Source: Streptomyces sclerotialus
GTDB lineage: Bacteria > Actinomycetota > Actinomycetes > Streptomycetales > Streptomycetaceae
Assembly: GCF_040907265.1 (NCBI RefSeq)
Contig: NZ_JBFOHP010000002.1
Coordinates: 7,874,001 to 7,938,000, forward strand
DNA: 64,000 bases
Direction of reading: 5' to 3'
Below the pieces are notes generated by a model. The model had not been told where the DNA came from. It saw only the letters and a program-made list of their open reading frames with translations, and searched no databases. Position 1 is the stretch's first letter, and the number at the start of each line of letters is the position of its first letter. Shown piece by piece: positions 44,308 to 53,754 of the stretch. The position numbers and the translations under genes were made by a program.

Positions 44308-44910
44308 TCACGCGCCCTTCCGGGCGTCCTCCACCGACCGCAGCACGGACCGCACCCGCTCCTCGACCGGCGCCCGCTCCAGTTCGACCAGCTCGTACCC
44401 GTACTCCGTGTACGCCTCGACCATGGCCAGGTACGTCCGCTCGGCCTCCTCGGGGGACTGCTTGCGCTCCGCGTCCGCCGCGTAGATCTCCGGCCAGAAG
44501 GGCGCGAGGAACACCCGGTGGTGGTACCGGTACGTCCGCGCGGCGGCGTGCACGTGGGCCGGTACGGGAAGCCCCTGCACACGCAGGTAGCCGACGATGT
44601 CGGGCACTCCGCGGTCGAAGAAGACGGGCCCGGCGGACGGTGCCCCGTGCGCCGCGGCGAGCCGGTACGAACGCAGCTCCCAGCCGAGCATCAGCTCGGC
44701 GAAGAGCGCCGGGTCGGTCCAGGGCAGGCCACGCCCGCCGATGGCCGTCTGGTCCCGGATCACGCCGCGCCCCGCCTCTTCCGACCGGGCGTACCCGCGT
44801 TCCGCCAGCCGGTCGATGAGCGTGCTCTTCCCGGCGCCGGGCCCGCCGGTGACGACGACGAAGCGGCCGGAGTGCGGGGCGCCGGGGACGGGCGCGGATG
44901 CCGAAGACAT
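44308..44910 (-). CDS. AAA-family ATPase/kinase-like P-loop protein
   Basis: 200 residues. A clear P-loop near the N-terminus (FVVVTGGPGAGKSTLIDRLAERG), then EEAGRGVIRDQ, FFDRGVPDIVGYL and QSPEEAERTYLAMVEAYTEYGYELVEL. This matches the small AAA ATPases (AAA_28) annotated as predicted nucleotide kinases; Streptomyces genomes carry several. The substrate is unknown. AAAGG precedes the ATG at 44910. Divergent from the SDR gene. Its relation to the DUF2243/CtaG pair downstream (74-base gap) is unclear. Confidence 0.82.
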   Translation of the reverse strand: MSSASAPVPGAPHSGRFVVVTGGPGAGKSTLIDRLAERGYARSEEAGRGVIRDQTAIGGRGLPWTDPALFAELMLGWELRSYRLAAAHGAPSAGPVFFDRGVPDIVGYLRVQGLPVPAHVHAAARTYRYHHRVFLAPFWPEIYAADAERKQSPEEAERTYLAMVEAYTEYGYELVELERAPVEERVRSVLRSVEDARKGA

Positions 44911-45016
44911 GGGGAAACACCTTTCGTGCCGTTGCGTGTGGGCGGGGGTGGTACGTGGCAGCCTGCTGGCCGGGGGCGGCAGCTGTGGAGACGGGCCAGG
45001 AAACGGAGCGAATGCG

Positions 45017-45811
45017 ATGCAGCTCGACCTGTCAGGACGGACGGCGCTGGTCACCGGCTCGACCCAGGGAATCGGCGCGGCGATCGCCGCGGGGCTCGCC
45101 CGCGCGGGCGCCCTGGTCGGGGTCAACGGGCGGAACGCCGCCCGGGTCGACGAGGCCGTCGCCCGGCTCGGCCAGGAGGTGCCCGGCGGCCGGTTCGCCG
45201 CGGCCGCCGCCGATGTGACGACGGAGGAGGGCACCGCCCGGTTGGCGGACACGCTGCCGGACGTGGACATCCTCGTCAACAATCTCGGCATCTTCGGCGC
45301 GAAGGACCCGATGGAGATCAGCGACGCGGAGTGGCGGCGCTACTTCGAGGTGAACGTCCTGGCGGCGGTCCGGCTCACCCGTACGTACCTGCCCGGGATG
45401 ACCGGGCGCGGCTGGGGCCGTATCCAGTACATCGCCAGCGACTCGGCCGTGGTGATCCCCGCCGAGATGATCCACTACGGCATGTCGAAGACCGCGATCC
45501 TCGCGGTGAGCCGCGGCTTCGCGAAACAGGCGGCCGGCACGGGCGTCACGGTCAACTCCGTCATCGCCGGGCCGACGCACACCGGCGGCGTCGAGGACTT
45601 CGTGTACGAGCTGGTCGACCGCGACCTCCCGTGGGACGAGGCGCAGCGGGTCTTCATGCGCGAGCACCGTCCGCAGTCGCTGCTCCAGCGGCTGATCGAG
45701 CCCGAGGAGATCGCCCACATGGTCGTCTACCTCAGCTCGGACCAGGCGTCGGCGACCACCGGCGGCGCGGTCCGGGTGGACGGCGGGTACGTCGACTCGA
45801 TCCTGCCCTGA
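45017..45811 (+). CDS. SDR-family oxidoreductase
   Basis: 264 residues. Classical SDR: TGSTQGIGAAIAAGLARAGA, VNNLGIFGAKDP, YIASDSAVVIPAEMIHYGMSKTAIL (Ser, Tyr, Lys) and the terminal GGAVRVDGGYVDS. In the active-site region the NNAG motif reads NNLG, a common variant. GGAG at 45005-45008 sets the ATG at 45017. Probably an oxidoreductase of unknown substrate; it stands alone, with divergent AAA and downstream BrkB genes that suggest no pathway. Confidence 0.88.
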   Translation: MQLDLSGRTALVTGSTQGIGAAIAAGLARAGALVGVNGRNAARVDEAVARLGQEVPGGRFAAAAADVTTEEGTARLADTLPDVDILVNNLGIFGAKDPMEISDAEWRRYFEVNVLAAVRLTRTYLPGMTGRGWGRIQYIASDSAVVIPAEMIHYGMSKTAILAVSRGFAKQAAGTGVTVNSVIAGPTHTGGVEDFVYELVDRDLPWDEAQRVFMREHRPQSLLQRLIEPEEIAHMVVYLSSDQASATTGGAVRVDGGYVDSILP

Positions 45812-45927
45812 GCCGTCCCGCACGGGCCGTGCGCCGGGGCTCCATACGGACCAGTCCGCCGCGCGTGCCCCCGGTGGGCCGGGTGAGGCTGGGGGTCCGA
45901 TCATCCGCTTCGGAAGGTGCTGGACCC

Positions 45928-46893
45928 ATGCGAGGGCCTCAGGGAGACGCGAACGACGGCGGCGGGGCGAGCGCCGGGGTGCCCAAGGGACCCGGTGACC
46001 TGCCCAAACAGTCGTACAAGGCGGTGTTCAAACGCACCGCGAAGGAATTCAAGAAGGACAACCTCACCGACCTGGCCGCCGCCCTCACCTACTACGGCGT
46101 GCTCGCGATCTTCCCGGCCGCGCTGGCGCTGGTGTCGATCCTGGGCCTGATGGGCAGCGGGACGATCCAGCCGATGATCGACAACGTCGGCAAGTTCGCC
46201 CCGGGCGCCGCCCGCGACGTCATCACGAGCATGCTCAAGCAGATGCAGGGCAGCGGCGGCAAGGCCGGCATCGCCCTGGTCATCGGCATCGTGATCGCCC
46301 TGTGGTCGGCCTCCGGCTACATCGCCGCCTTCATGCGCGCCGCGAACGCCGTGTACGACATCGAGGAGGGCCGGCCGGCCTGGAAGATCCTGCCGACCCG
46401 CTTCCTGATCACCGTCGTGACCGTCGTCCTGCTCGCGGTCATCAGCGTGGCCGTGGTGTTCACCGGATCGCTGGCCCAGAAGGCGGGTGACGTCCTGGGG
46501 CTCGGCAGCACGGCCGTCACGGTCTGGAACATCGCCAAGTGGCCGGTGATGGTGATTCTGATCAGCTTCATCATCGCGCTGCTGTACTGGGCGGCGCCCA
46601 ACGTCCGGCGCCGGTTCCGCTGGGTCACCCCCGGCAGCCTGCTGGCCATTCTGCTCTGGCTGGTCGCCTCGGCGCTCTTCGCCCTCTACGTCGCCAACTT
46701 CGCCAGCTACAACAAGACCTACGGCAGCCTCGCCGGGATCATCATCTTCCTGGTCTGGCTGTGGATCTCCAACCTCGCCATCCTGCTCGGCCTGGAGTTC
46801 AACGCCGAGATGGAGCGGAGCCGCGCCATGGAAGCCGGTCATCCGCGGGACGAGGAGCCGTACGCCGAACCGCGCGACACCCGCAAGATGTGA
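45928..46893 (+). CDS. YihY/BrkB-family membrane protein
   Basis: 321 residues, about six membrane helices. YihY/virulence-factor BrkB signature: KEFKKDNLTDLAAALTYYGVLAIFPAALAL near the N-terminus, then WSASGYIAAFMRAANAVYD and FASYNKTYGSLAGIIIFLVWLWISNLAILLGLEFNAE at the C-terminal end. A 45-residue Gly/Lys-rich tail precedes the first helix. Function not established; earlier RNase BN labels for this family are wrong. Terminator-like hairpin follows at 46942. Confidence 0.88.
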   Translation: MRGPQGDANDGGGASAGVPKGPGDLPKQSYKAVFKRTAKEFKKDNLTDLAAALTYYGVLAIFPAALALVSILGLMGSGTIQPMIDNVGKFAPGAARDVITSMLKQMQGSGGKAGIALVIGIVIALWSASGYIAAFMRAANAVYDIEEGRPAWKILPTRFLITVVTVVLLAVISVAVVFTGSLAQKAGDVLGLGSTAVTVWNIAKWPVMVILISFIIALLYWAAPNVRRRFRWVTPGSLLAILLWLVASALFALYVANFASYNKTYGSLAGIIIFLVWLWISNLAILLGLEFNAEMERSRAMEAGHPRDEEPYAEPRDTRKM

Positions 46894-46941
46894 GGCGGCC
46901 GGCGGCTACGCACCCCGCGCGGCACCCACTCCGCCGGGAGA

Positions 46942-46983
46942 CGGTGCCGGGCCCGGCTCCCTGCGGAACCGGGCCCGGCGCCG
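46942..46983. terminator. Strong hairpin between convergent BrkB and small membrane protein genes
   Basis: GCCGGGCCCGG (46946-46956) pairs with CCGGGCCCGGC (46969-46979); the stem extends to about 15 pairs (46942-46983) with a 12-base loop. It serves two convergent genes. Confidence 0.7.
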
Positions 46984-47022
46984 GTCTGTCCGGCGGCTCT
47001 TTCCCTCCCCCTTTCTCCGTTG

Positions 47023-47433
47023 TCAGTCCCGCTTCTTGGCGGACTGTGCGGCCTGCTCGGAGGCACTTTCCTCCACCGGCTCCCGCCGTTCGGCCGATTC
47101 CTGCTGTCCGGAGCGCCGTAACAGGACGGTGGCGCCGCCGACGGCGAGCGCGACCGGCCACTCCAGCGCGCCGGCGATGGCGAGCGCGCCCAGACCGCCG
47201 TAGTACCAGAACTCCCTGGCAGGTGGCAGGGGCGGCAGCCATTCGGTGGCCGTCCGCGCGTTGTTCACCACGTCCCCGGGTGTGAAGTACGGGACGTGCA
47301 GCGGTGCGCGGACATCGAGGGTGTGCACGCTCAGGCCCTGCTTGCTGCGGTGCACGTGCGTATCCTCGGTGGGCTCTTGCGGTGCCGTCCGTTTCGCAGC
47401 GGTTTTCCGCGTGCTTTCAGCTGTACTGGGCAT
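47023..47433 (-). CDS. Small membrane protein divergent from the P-type ATPase
   Basis: 136 residues. A charged N-terminus (TRKTAAKRTAPQEPTEDTHVHRSKQ) leads to a conserved-looking HVPYFTPGDVVNNARTATEWLPPLPP segment, one or two short hydrophobic helices (YYGGLGALAIAGALEWPVALAVGGATVLL), then a Glu/Ala-rich tail. GAGGAG lies just before the ATG at 47433. It is divergent from a CtpI-like ATPase, a pairing I recall from other Streptomyces, which hints at a partner or assembly role. No known function. Confidence 0.72.
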   Translation of the reverse strand: MPSTAESTRKTAAKRTAPQEPTEDTHVHRSKQGLSVHTLDVRAPLHVPYFTPGDVVNNARTATEWLPPLPPAREFWYYGGLGALAIAGALEWPVALAVGGATVLLRRSGQQESAERREPVEESASEQAAQSAKKRD

Positions 47434-47571
47434 CCCAACTCCTCGTTTGGCCCGAGTACGGTGTGCTGTGCGTACTCCATTCTCGCGCGTCGAGGACGCG
47501 ACGGGGCATCGGAACGAAGCGGGCGGGCACCGGCTTCGGGGGACCGGGTGCCAGGAGGCGGGTGGCGGACG

Positions 47572-50500
47572 GTGAAGGTTCCGGGGATCGGCATCGCGCG
47601 GACGGTGGTGGGGACCGCGGTGAGCGCGCTCGGCGCGACGGCGCGGCCACGCACGCGGATCAACGGTGAACGGGCACACATCGCGGTACGCGGACTGCGG
47701 GAGGCGGAAGAGGCAACGGCAACGGCGGCGACGGCCGCCCTCGAACAGCGGCTCGCCGCGCTGCCCGCCGTCAGGTGGGCCGCGGTCAACGCCGCACTGG
47801 GACACGCCGTGGTGGAACTGGTGGCGGAGGGCGCAGCCGACCTCGGCACGGCACAGGCGCTGGCCGAAGCGGCCGAGGCGGTCGAGGAGGAGCACGGGCT
47901 GACCGGCCCGCTGCCCGAGCATCCGGCGGCGCCCGGCGACATCCAGCGCGCCGCCCTCTCCCTCGCCCTCCAGGCGGCCGCGGTACCGGTCGCGACCGCC
48001 GTCCGGCTCTCGCAGCGCACCCCGCTGCCGGTCGGCCTCTCCGCGCTGGTCACCGTCATCGACACCCAGCCGGCGCTGCGCCGCAAGGTGACGGCCGTGG
48101 TCGGCTCCCGCAACGTCGACGTGGTGCTCGCCGGGCTGAGCGCGCTCGCCCAGGCCGGCTCCGGAGGCTTCACCGGACTGGGCGTGGACGCCGTACGGCA
48201 CACCCTGCGGCTGGCCGAGACGGTCGCCCACCGCGAGGCGTGGCAGGCGGCGGAGCCCCGCGTCACCGGGACCGAGCAGCACGCCCGCGCCGCAGCGGTG
48301 CCCACCGCGCCGCGCGAGGTGGCGCTGCGGGAGGGGCCGGTCGAGCGGTACGCGCGCCGGGCCGGCTGGGTGGCCGGCACGGTCTTCACCGGCACGTTCG
48401 CGGTGACCCGCAAGGCCACGCCCGCGGCGAGCGCGGCCGTGGCCGCCCTGCCCAAGCCGCCCTGGACGGCCCGGGAGGCCTTCGCAAGCACCCTCGGCCG
48501 GGGCCTGTCCCAGCGCGGCAGCCTCGTGGCCGACCCCGGGGCGCTGCGCCGCCTGGACCGGGTGCACACCGTCGTCCTGGACACCGAGGCCCTGCTGACG
48601 GGCGGCCACCTCCTCGCCGACCTCGTACCGCTGGACGAGGAGCGCTCCACCGGCGACCTCGCGGCGACCGCGTACCGGCTCTTCGACGGCCGCCGGCCCA
48701 CGGCGGCGCACGAGGAGGACGACTGGACGCTGGCGCCGCACCTGCCGAAGGACCGCGAGGAGAAGGACGGGCCGGACGTGGCGGCCGTGGCGGACGCGGC
48801 GCAACGGCTGCGCCGCGGCGGCGCCGAGCACATCCTGGCGCTCGCCCACCAGGGCCGGCTCTGCGCGCTGGTCGCCGTGGTGCCCGAACTGCACGAGGCC
48901 GCCGAGGGCCTGGTCACGGCGGCCCGCCGGCACGGCCTGACCCTCATGACCGCGGGCCCGCACACCTCCCACGTCGCGCTCTCCGACGCGCACGGCACGG
49001 TGCCCGGCGGCGACCGGCTGGCCGCCTCCGTCCGGGACCTGCAGCGCGACGGTACGGGCGTCCTGCTGGCCTCCGGGGACCGGTCCGCACTCACCGCCGC
49101 CGACGTGGGCGTCGGCGTCACCGGCCGGGACGGGGTGCTCCCGTGGGGCGCCGACGTGTACGTGGGGGACGACCTCACGCAGGTCGGTGTGGTGCTGGCG
49201 GCGTGCGGCGCCGCACGTCCGGTCTCGCAGCGCGGCGTCCGGCTGGCCCAGGCGGCGGCCGTGGTCGGCATGGTGACGACGCTCGCCGGACGCCGGAAGC
49301 GGGGGATGACCGCGCGCAGCCTGCTCGCCGTCAACGTGGCCGCGACGCTCGGCATGGCACAGGGCGTGTGGTCGGCGGCGCAGGCCCTGCGCGTCAACGG
49401 CCCCCGGATACCGGCGCGCCGCCCCTGGCACGCCATGACCCCGGACACCGTGCTGGGCATGACCGGTGGCACCGAGGACGGCCTGACCAGCCGTCAGGTC
49501 CGCAGCCGCACCAGGACGACGGACGAACATGTCCAGCAGCCCTCGCTGCTCCGGGCGGTCGCCACCGAGACCGCCAATCCGCTCACGCCGGTACTGCTCG
49601 GCGGCGCCGCCCTGTCGGCCGGGGTCGGGGCACTGCTGGACGCGTACATCATCGTCGGCGTCACCCTGCTGTCCGGCTGCATCGGCGGCGTCCAGCGGCA
49701 CCTGGCCGACCGGGCCGTCGCCGACCTGCACCGGCGCTCCGCCGTGATGGCCACCGCACTGCGGGACGGTGAGGAACGCCAGCTGCCCTCCGAGGAACTG
49801 GTGGCCGGTGACGTGGTCGCGCTGACCGCCGGCGACGTCGTACCCGCCGACTGCCGGCTCCTCACCGCCCGCGGCATGGAGGCGGACGAGTCGGCGCTGA
49901 CCGGCGAGTCGCTGCCGGTGGCCAAGGACGTCGCCCCCGTCCTCGCCGCTGACCTGGCCGACCGTACGTCCATGGCGTACGAGGGGACCACCGTGGCGGC
50001 GGGGCGGGCGCGTGCCGTGGTCGTCGCCACCGGCGCGGCCACCGAGGCGGGCCGCGGCGCGCAGGCCGGGCGGGGCGCCGCCGCGCCGGTCGGCGTGGAG
50101 CGCCGCCTCGCGCAGATCACCCGCACCACCATGCCGGTGGCGCTCGGCGCGGCCGGCACCCTGATGGCCGTCGGCCTGATGCGCGGCCGCCCGGCACGCG
50201 AGACCGTCGGTGCCGGTGTCGGCCTCGCGGTGGCCAGCGTGCCCGAGGGGCTGCCCTTCCTGGTCTCGGCCGCCCAACTGGCCGCAGCGCGGCGGCTGTC
50301 GGCCCAAGGCGTCCTCGTCCGCGACCCCCGCACCATCGAGGCGGTCGGCCGTACGGACGTGCTGTGCTTCGACAAGACCGGCACCCTGACCCACGGGCAG
50401 ATCTCGCTCACCGCCGTCTCGGCGGCAGGGCGCAGCCTCGCCGTGGAACGCCTCGGCACCGAGCAGCAGGACGTCCTGGCGGCCGGGCTGCGCGCCACGC

Positions 50501-52008
50501 CCCGGCGGCGCCGTAAGCAGCCGCTGGCCCATGTCACCGACAACGCGGTGGTCGCCGGCGCCGAGGAGGCCGGCGTGCACCGCACCCGCTCGGCGCCCGG
50601 CTGGAAGCGCTCCGCGCAGTTGCAGTTCGAGCCGAGCCGCGGTTACCACGCGGCGGTCGGCCGGAGCGGCAAGGAGTGGGTGCTGTCGGTGAAGGGCGCG
50701 CCCGAGGAGGTGATCCAGCGGTGCACGAGCCAGGCGGGGCGCAAACTGGACCCCGCCGACCGCGAGGAACTCCTCGCCGAGGGCGAGAAGCTGGCCGCCG
50801 AGGGACACCGCGTCCTCGCGGTCGCCGAGCGCCGCCTGCGCAAGGACCCCACGGAGGAAGGGAAGCTCACCGACGAGACCGTCGGCAAGCTCGGCTTCCT
50901 GGGCTTCCTCGCCTTCTCCGACCAGGTGCGCGGCACCGCCGCCGACTCCGTGCGCGAACTCGCGGACGCCGGGGTGCACATCGTCATGATCACCGGTGAC
51001 CACCCGCAGACCGCCGAGTCCATCGCCAAGGAACTCGGCCTCATCAACGGCCACCGTGTGGTCACCGGCGCCGAACTGGACGGACTGGACGACGCGGCGC
51101 TGGACAAGGTGCTGCCGGACGTGGGCGTCGTCGCCCGCAGCACACCGGTGCACAAGGTACGCGTCGTCCAGGCCTTCCAGCGCCTGGGCCGTACGGTCGC
51201 CATGACCGGGGACGGCGCCAACGACGCGCCCGCCATCCGGATCGCCGACGTCGGCATCGCGCTCGGCGGCCGGGGCACCCCGGCGGCGCGGGCCGCGGCC
51301 GACCTGGTGGTCACCGACGACCGGCTGGAGACCATCCTCGCCGTGCTGATCGAGGGCCGCGCCATGTGGGCCTCGGTACGGCAGTCGCTCGCCATGCTCG
51401 TCGGCGGCAACCTCGGCGAGATCGCCTTCACCGTCCTCGGCGCCACCGTCTCCGGCACCTCGCCACTGACGGCGCGTCAACTCCTGCTGGTCAACCTCTT
51501 CACCGACCTGCTCCCGGCCATCGCCCTGGCCGTCCGGGCGCCGCACCCCGATGCCGCCGTGCGGCTCCTGCGCGAGGGGCCGGAGGCGTCGCTGGGCGCG
51601 GCGCTGACCGACGAGACGGCGCAGCGGGCGCTCGCCACGGCGACCGGCGCCGCCGCCGGCTGGCTCGCGGCGCGTCTCACCGGCCGCCAGGCCCGGGCCC
51701 GTACGGTCGCGCTCACGGCGCTGGTCGCCACCCAGCTCGGCCAGACCCTGATGATCGGCGGCCGGGACCGGTCGGTCGTGGCGTCCGCCGTCGGCTCGAT
51801 GGCCGCGCTCGCGGCCGTCGTGCAGACCCCGGGCCTCAGCCACTTCTTCGGCTGCACCCCGCTCGGGCCGGTCGCCTGGACGATCGCACTGTCCGCCGCC
51901 GGCGCGGCGACGGCGGGCTCGTCGCTCCTGCCGCCGCTGATCACCCGCATGGAGGCACTGGCGAGCCGGCGGAAGGAGGAAACCGCCCCGGCGACGGTCA
52001 CGGCGTGA
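47572..52008 (+). CDS. Long CtpI/CtpH-like cation P-type ATPase with degenerate N-terminal ATPase half
   Basis: 1478 residues. The C-terminal half has a complete P-type ATPase: LTGESLPVAK (T777), VASVPEGLPFLVS (PEGL rather than CPx, so not a heavy-metal P1B pump), phosphorylation motif CFDKTGTLT (D934) and MTGDGANDAPAI (D1214). The N-terminal ~620 residues, after a possible short metal-binding-like domain, look like a decayed copy: VVLDTEALLTGG (D337) where DKTGTLT would be, an ALVAVVPELHEAAEGLVTAARRHGL hinge, and LLASGDRSALTAADVGVGV where GDGxNDAPAL would be. Mycobacterial CtpI and CtpH have similar length. The transported ion is unknown. Start GTG 47572. Confidence 0.88.
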   Translation: MKVPGIGIARTVVGTAVSALGATARPRTRINGERAHIAVRGLREAEEATATAATAALEQRLAALPAVRWAAVNAALGHAVVELVAEGAADLGTAQALAEAAEAVEEEHGLTGPLPEHPAAPGDIQRAALSLALQAAAVPVATAVRLSQRTPLPVGLSALVTVIDTQPALRRKVTAVVGSRNVDVVLAGLSALAQAGSGGFTGLGVDAVRHTLRLAETVAHREAWQAAEPRVTGTEQHARAAAVPTAPREVALREGPVERYARRAGWVAGTVFTGTFAVTRKATPAASAAVAALPKPPWTAREAFASTLGRGLSQRGSLVADPGALRRLDRVHTVVLDTEALLTGGHLLADLVPLDEERSTGDLAATAYRLFDGRRPTAAHEEDDWTLAPHLPKDREEKDGPDVAAVADAAQRLRRGGAEHILALAHQGRLCALVAVVPELHEAAEGLVTAARRHGLTLMTAGPHTSHVALSDAHGTVPGGDRLAASVRDLQRDGTGVLLASGDRSALTAADVGVGVTGRDGVLPWGADVYVGDDLTQVGVVLAACGAARPVSQRGVRLAQAAAVVGMVTTLAGRRKRGMTARSLLAVNVAATLGMAQGVWSAAQALRVNGPRIPARRPWHAMTPDTVLGMTGGTEDGLTSRQVRSRTRTTDEHVQQPSLLRAVATETANPLTPVLLGGAALSAGVGALLDAYIIVGVTLLSGCIGGVQRHLADRAVADLHRRSAVMATALRDGEERQLPSEELVAGDVVALTAGDVVPADCRLLTARGMEADESALTGESLPVAKDVAPVLAADLADRTSMAYEGTTVAAGRARAVVVATGAATEAGRGAQAGRGAAAPVGVERRLAQITRTTMPVALGAAGTLMAVGLMRGRPARETVGAGVGLAVASVPEGLPFLVSAAQLAAARRLSAQGVLVRDPRTIEAVGRTDVLCFDKTGTLTHGQISLTAVSAAGRSLAVERLGTEQQDVLAAGLRATPRRRRKQPLAHVTDNAVVAGAEEAGVHRTRSAPGWKRSAQLQFEPSRGYHAAVGRSGKEWVLSVKGAPEEVIQRCTSQAGRKLDPADREELLAEGEKLAAEGHRVLAVAERRLRKDPTEEGKLTDETVGKLGFLGFLAFSDQVRGTAADSVRELADAGVHIVMITGDHPQTAESIAKELGLINGHRVVTGAELDGLDDAALDKVLPDVGVVARSTPVHKVRVVQAFQRLGRTVAMTGDGANDAPAIRIADVGIALGGRGTPAARAAADLVVTDDRLETILAVLIEGRAMWASVRQSLAMLVGGNLGEIAFTVLGATVSGTSPLTARQLLLVNLFTDLLPAIALAVRAPHPDAAVRLLREGPEASLGAALTDETAQRALATATGAAAGWLAARLTGRQARARTVALTALVATQLGQTLMIGGRDRSVVASAVGSMAALAAVVQTPGLSHFFGCTPLGPVAWTIALSAAGAATAGSSLLPPLITRMEALASRRKEETAPATVTA

Positions 52009-52029
52009 GCCCCACCGTGGCGGCCGGTC

Positions 52030-53622
52030 TCACGGCTCGGTGAGTTCGGTCGCCACCTCGATCACCGCGGGCCGGCGGCTGCCGAGCGCGTCCTTCAGGG
52101 CGCGTACGAAGGCGTCGCCGGTCCGCACCGCGGTCGCGGCGACGCCGTAACCCCCGGCGAGCTGGACGAAGTCGATGCCGGGCACGTCCATGCCCGGTGT
52201 CTCGCCGGAGTCCAGCACCTTGGAGAACCAGCGCAGCGCTCCGTACGTCCCGTTGTTGAGGATCACGATGATCACCGGGATGCCGTACCGGGCCGCGGTC
52301 CACAGCGCCGTGATGCCGTAGTTCGCGGAGCCGTCCCCGATCAGCCCGATCACCTGCCGCTCGGCGTGCGCCAGTTGGGCGCCGACGGCGGCCGGCAGCC
52401 CGAAGCCCAGGCCGCCGGAGGCCGGGAAGAAGTAACTGCCCGGCCGGGACAGGTCCATCTGGGCCCAGAAGGCCCCGGTGGTGGAGGTGGACTCCGTCAC
52501 GTACACCGCGTCCTCGGGAGCGGTCCGGCGCAACAGCGCGAACAGCTCCTCCGGGTGCAGCCGGTCCCCGGAGACGGCCGTGGGCGCGGGCCGGAAGTCC
52601 GGCAGCGGCGGCAGCGCCGGGCGCCGCCCGCCGGTCACCGCGCCGGCCAGCCGCGCCAGCGCGTCCCGCACCCCGCCCACCAGAGCCTCGCCCATCGGCG
52701 CCCGCGCGGCCTCGCCCGGGTCGCCGGTCAGCTGGATCAGCCGGGCGCCCGCGGGCAGGTAGGCACCGGGCACGAACTGGTGGTACCGGAACACCGGCGC
52801 CCCGGCCACCAGGATCACGTCGTGCCCCGCCAGCGCGTCGCTGACGCCCCGCACGGCCGCGGGCAGCACGCCCCGGAAGGCGGGATGCCGGGTGGGGAAC
52901 GGGCAGCGGGACGCCGAGGGCGCGATCCAGACCGGGGCGCTCAGCTGCTCCGCCAGCCGTACGGCGTCGGCGTTGGCCTCCTCCGCGTCGACCTCGGGGC
53001 CCAGCACCAGCACCGGGTCCGCAGCGCCGTCCAGGGCCGCCACAAGTCCGTCGAACTGCGCGCCGCTCAGCGCCCCGGCCGCGGCTGTCCGACGCCCCGT
53101 CAGGTGGGCGACTCCTTCAGGAGCTTCCTGTGCCCAGTCGTCGTACGGCACCGACACGTACACCGGGCCCTTGGCCGGCAGGTTCGCCAGATGGATCGCC
53201 TGGCTCAGGGCACGCGGCACGTCCGCCGCGCAGGACGGCTCGCACGCCCACTTCACCAGCGGCTTCGGCAGCGCCGCCGCGTCCACGCTGGCCAGCATGA
53301 CTTCCTGGCCGATCGTCGAGCGGACCTGCTGGCCCGCGGTGATCACCAACGGGCTGTGCGCGTACACGGAGTTGGTGAGCATGCCCATCGCGTTGCCGGT
53401 ACCGGCCGCCGCGTGCAGGTTCACGAACGCCGCCGCGCCGCTGGCCTGCGCGTACCCGTCGGCCATCGCCAGCACCGCTCCCTCGTGCAGTCCGAGGACG
53501 TACCGGAAGTCCGCCGGCATGCCGGCGAGGAACGGCAGCTCGTTCGACCCCGGATTGCCGAAGACCGTCGTCAGTCCGTGCGCCCTCAGCAGCGCGTACG
53601 TCGCTTCGCTCACCGTGGCCAT
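52030..53622 (-). CDS. mdlC: Benzoylformate decarboxylase
   Basis: 530 residues, ThDP enzyme. Residues match Pseudomonas putida BFD closely: S26 in FGNPGSNELPFL, E47 in LHEGAVLAM, H70 in NLHAAAGTGNAMG, the His of VFRYHQ (BFD His281) and the ThDP motif GDGSANYG-NNGTYGAL. It converts benzoylformate to benzaldehyde and CO2. Family confusion with acetolactate synthase is unlikely given these residues. Divergent from a LysR gene with a 25-bp palindrome between, and with AAHS transporter and aldehyde dehydrogenase genes nearby, it forms a benzoylformate utilisation island. No mandelate dehydrogenase seen. Confidence 0.9.
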   Translation of the reverse strand: MATVSEATYALLRAHGLTTVFGNPGSNELPFLAGMPADFRYVLGLHEGAVLAMADGYAQASGAAAFVNLHAAAGTGNAMGMLTNSVYAHSPLVITAGQQVRSTIGQEVMLASVDAAALPKPLVKWACEPSCAADVPRALSQAIHLANLPAKGPVYVSVPYDDWAQEAPEGVAHLTGRRTAAAGALSGAQFDGLVAALDGAADPVLVLGPEVDAEEANADAVRLAEQLSAPVWIAPSASRCPFPTRHPAFRGVLPAAVRGVSDALAGHDVILVAGAPVFRYHQFVPGAYLPAGARLIQLTGDPGEAARAPMGEALVGGVRDALARLAGAVTGGRRPALPPLPDFRPAPTAVSGDRLHPEELFALLRRTAPEDAVYVTESTSTTGAFWAQMDLSRPGSYFFPASGGLGFGLPAAVGAQLAHAERQVIGLIGDGSANYGITALWTAARYGIPVIIVILNNGTYGALRWFSKVLDSGETPGMDVPGIDFVQLAGGYGVAATAVRTGDAFVRALKDALGSRRPAVIEVATELTEP

Positions 53623-53701
53623 CGGTTCTCCGTTCCTGCGGGGGTGACCCGCCGCACGGTAGGGAGGCCGTACCCCATAGGTCCAATGACTGCTGTCGAT
53701 G

Positions 53702-53726
53702 CCCGCATAGACGGCATCTATGCGGG
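53702..53726. promoter_or_regulatory. LysR operator, 10-bp perfect inverted repeat
   Basis: CCCGCATAGA, five bases CGGCA, TCTATGCGGG: perfect 25-bp palindrome containing a T-N11-A core, 29 bases before the LysR start and 80 bases before mdlC. This is the expected LysR recognition site for the divergent pair. Confidence 0.75.
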
Positions 53727-53754
53727 GCCGCTGCCGTGCCCTAGGGTCTGCGCC

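Noticed and set aside
47023..51843. Very long antisense open frame (about 1600 codons) across the P-type ATPase
   Set aside because: A shadow produced by GC-rich codon bias; only its last 136 codons (47023-47433) form a real gene with its own ribosome site.
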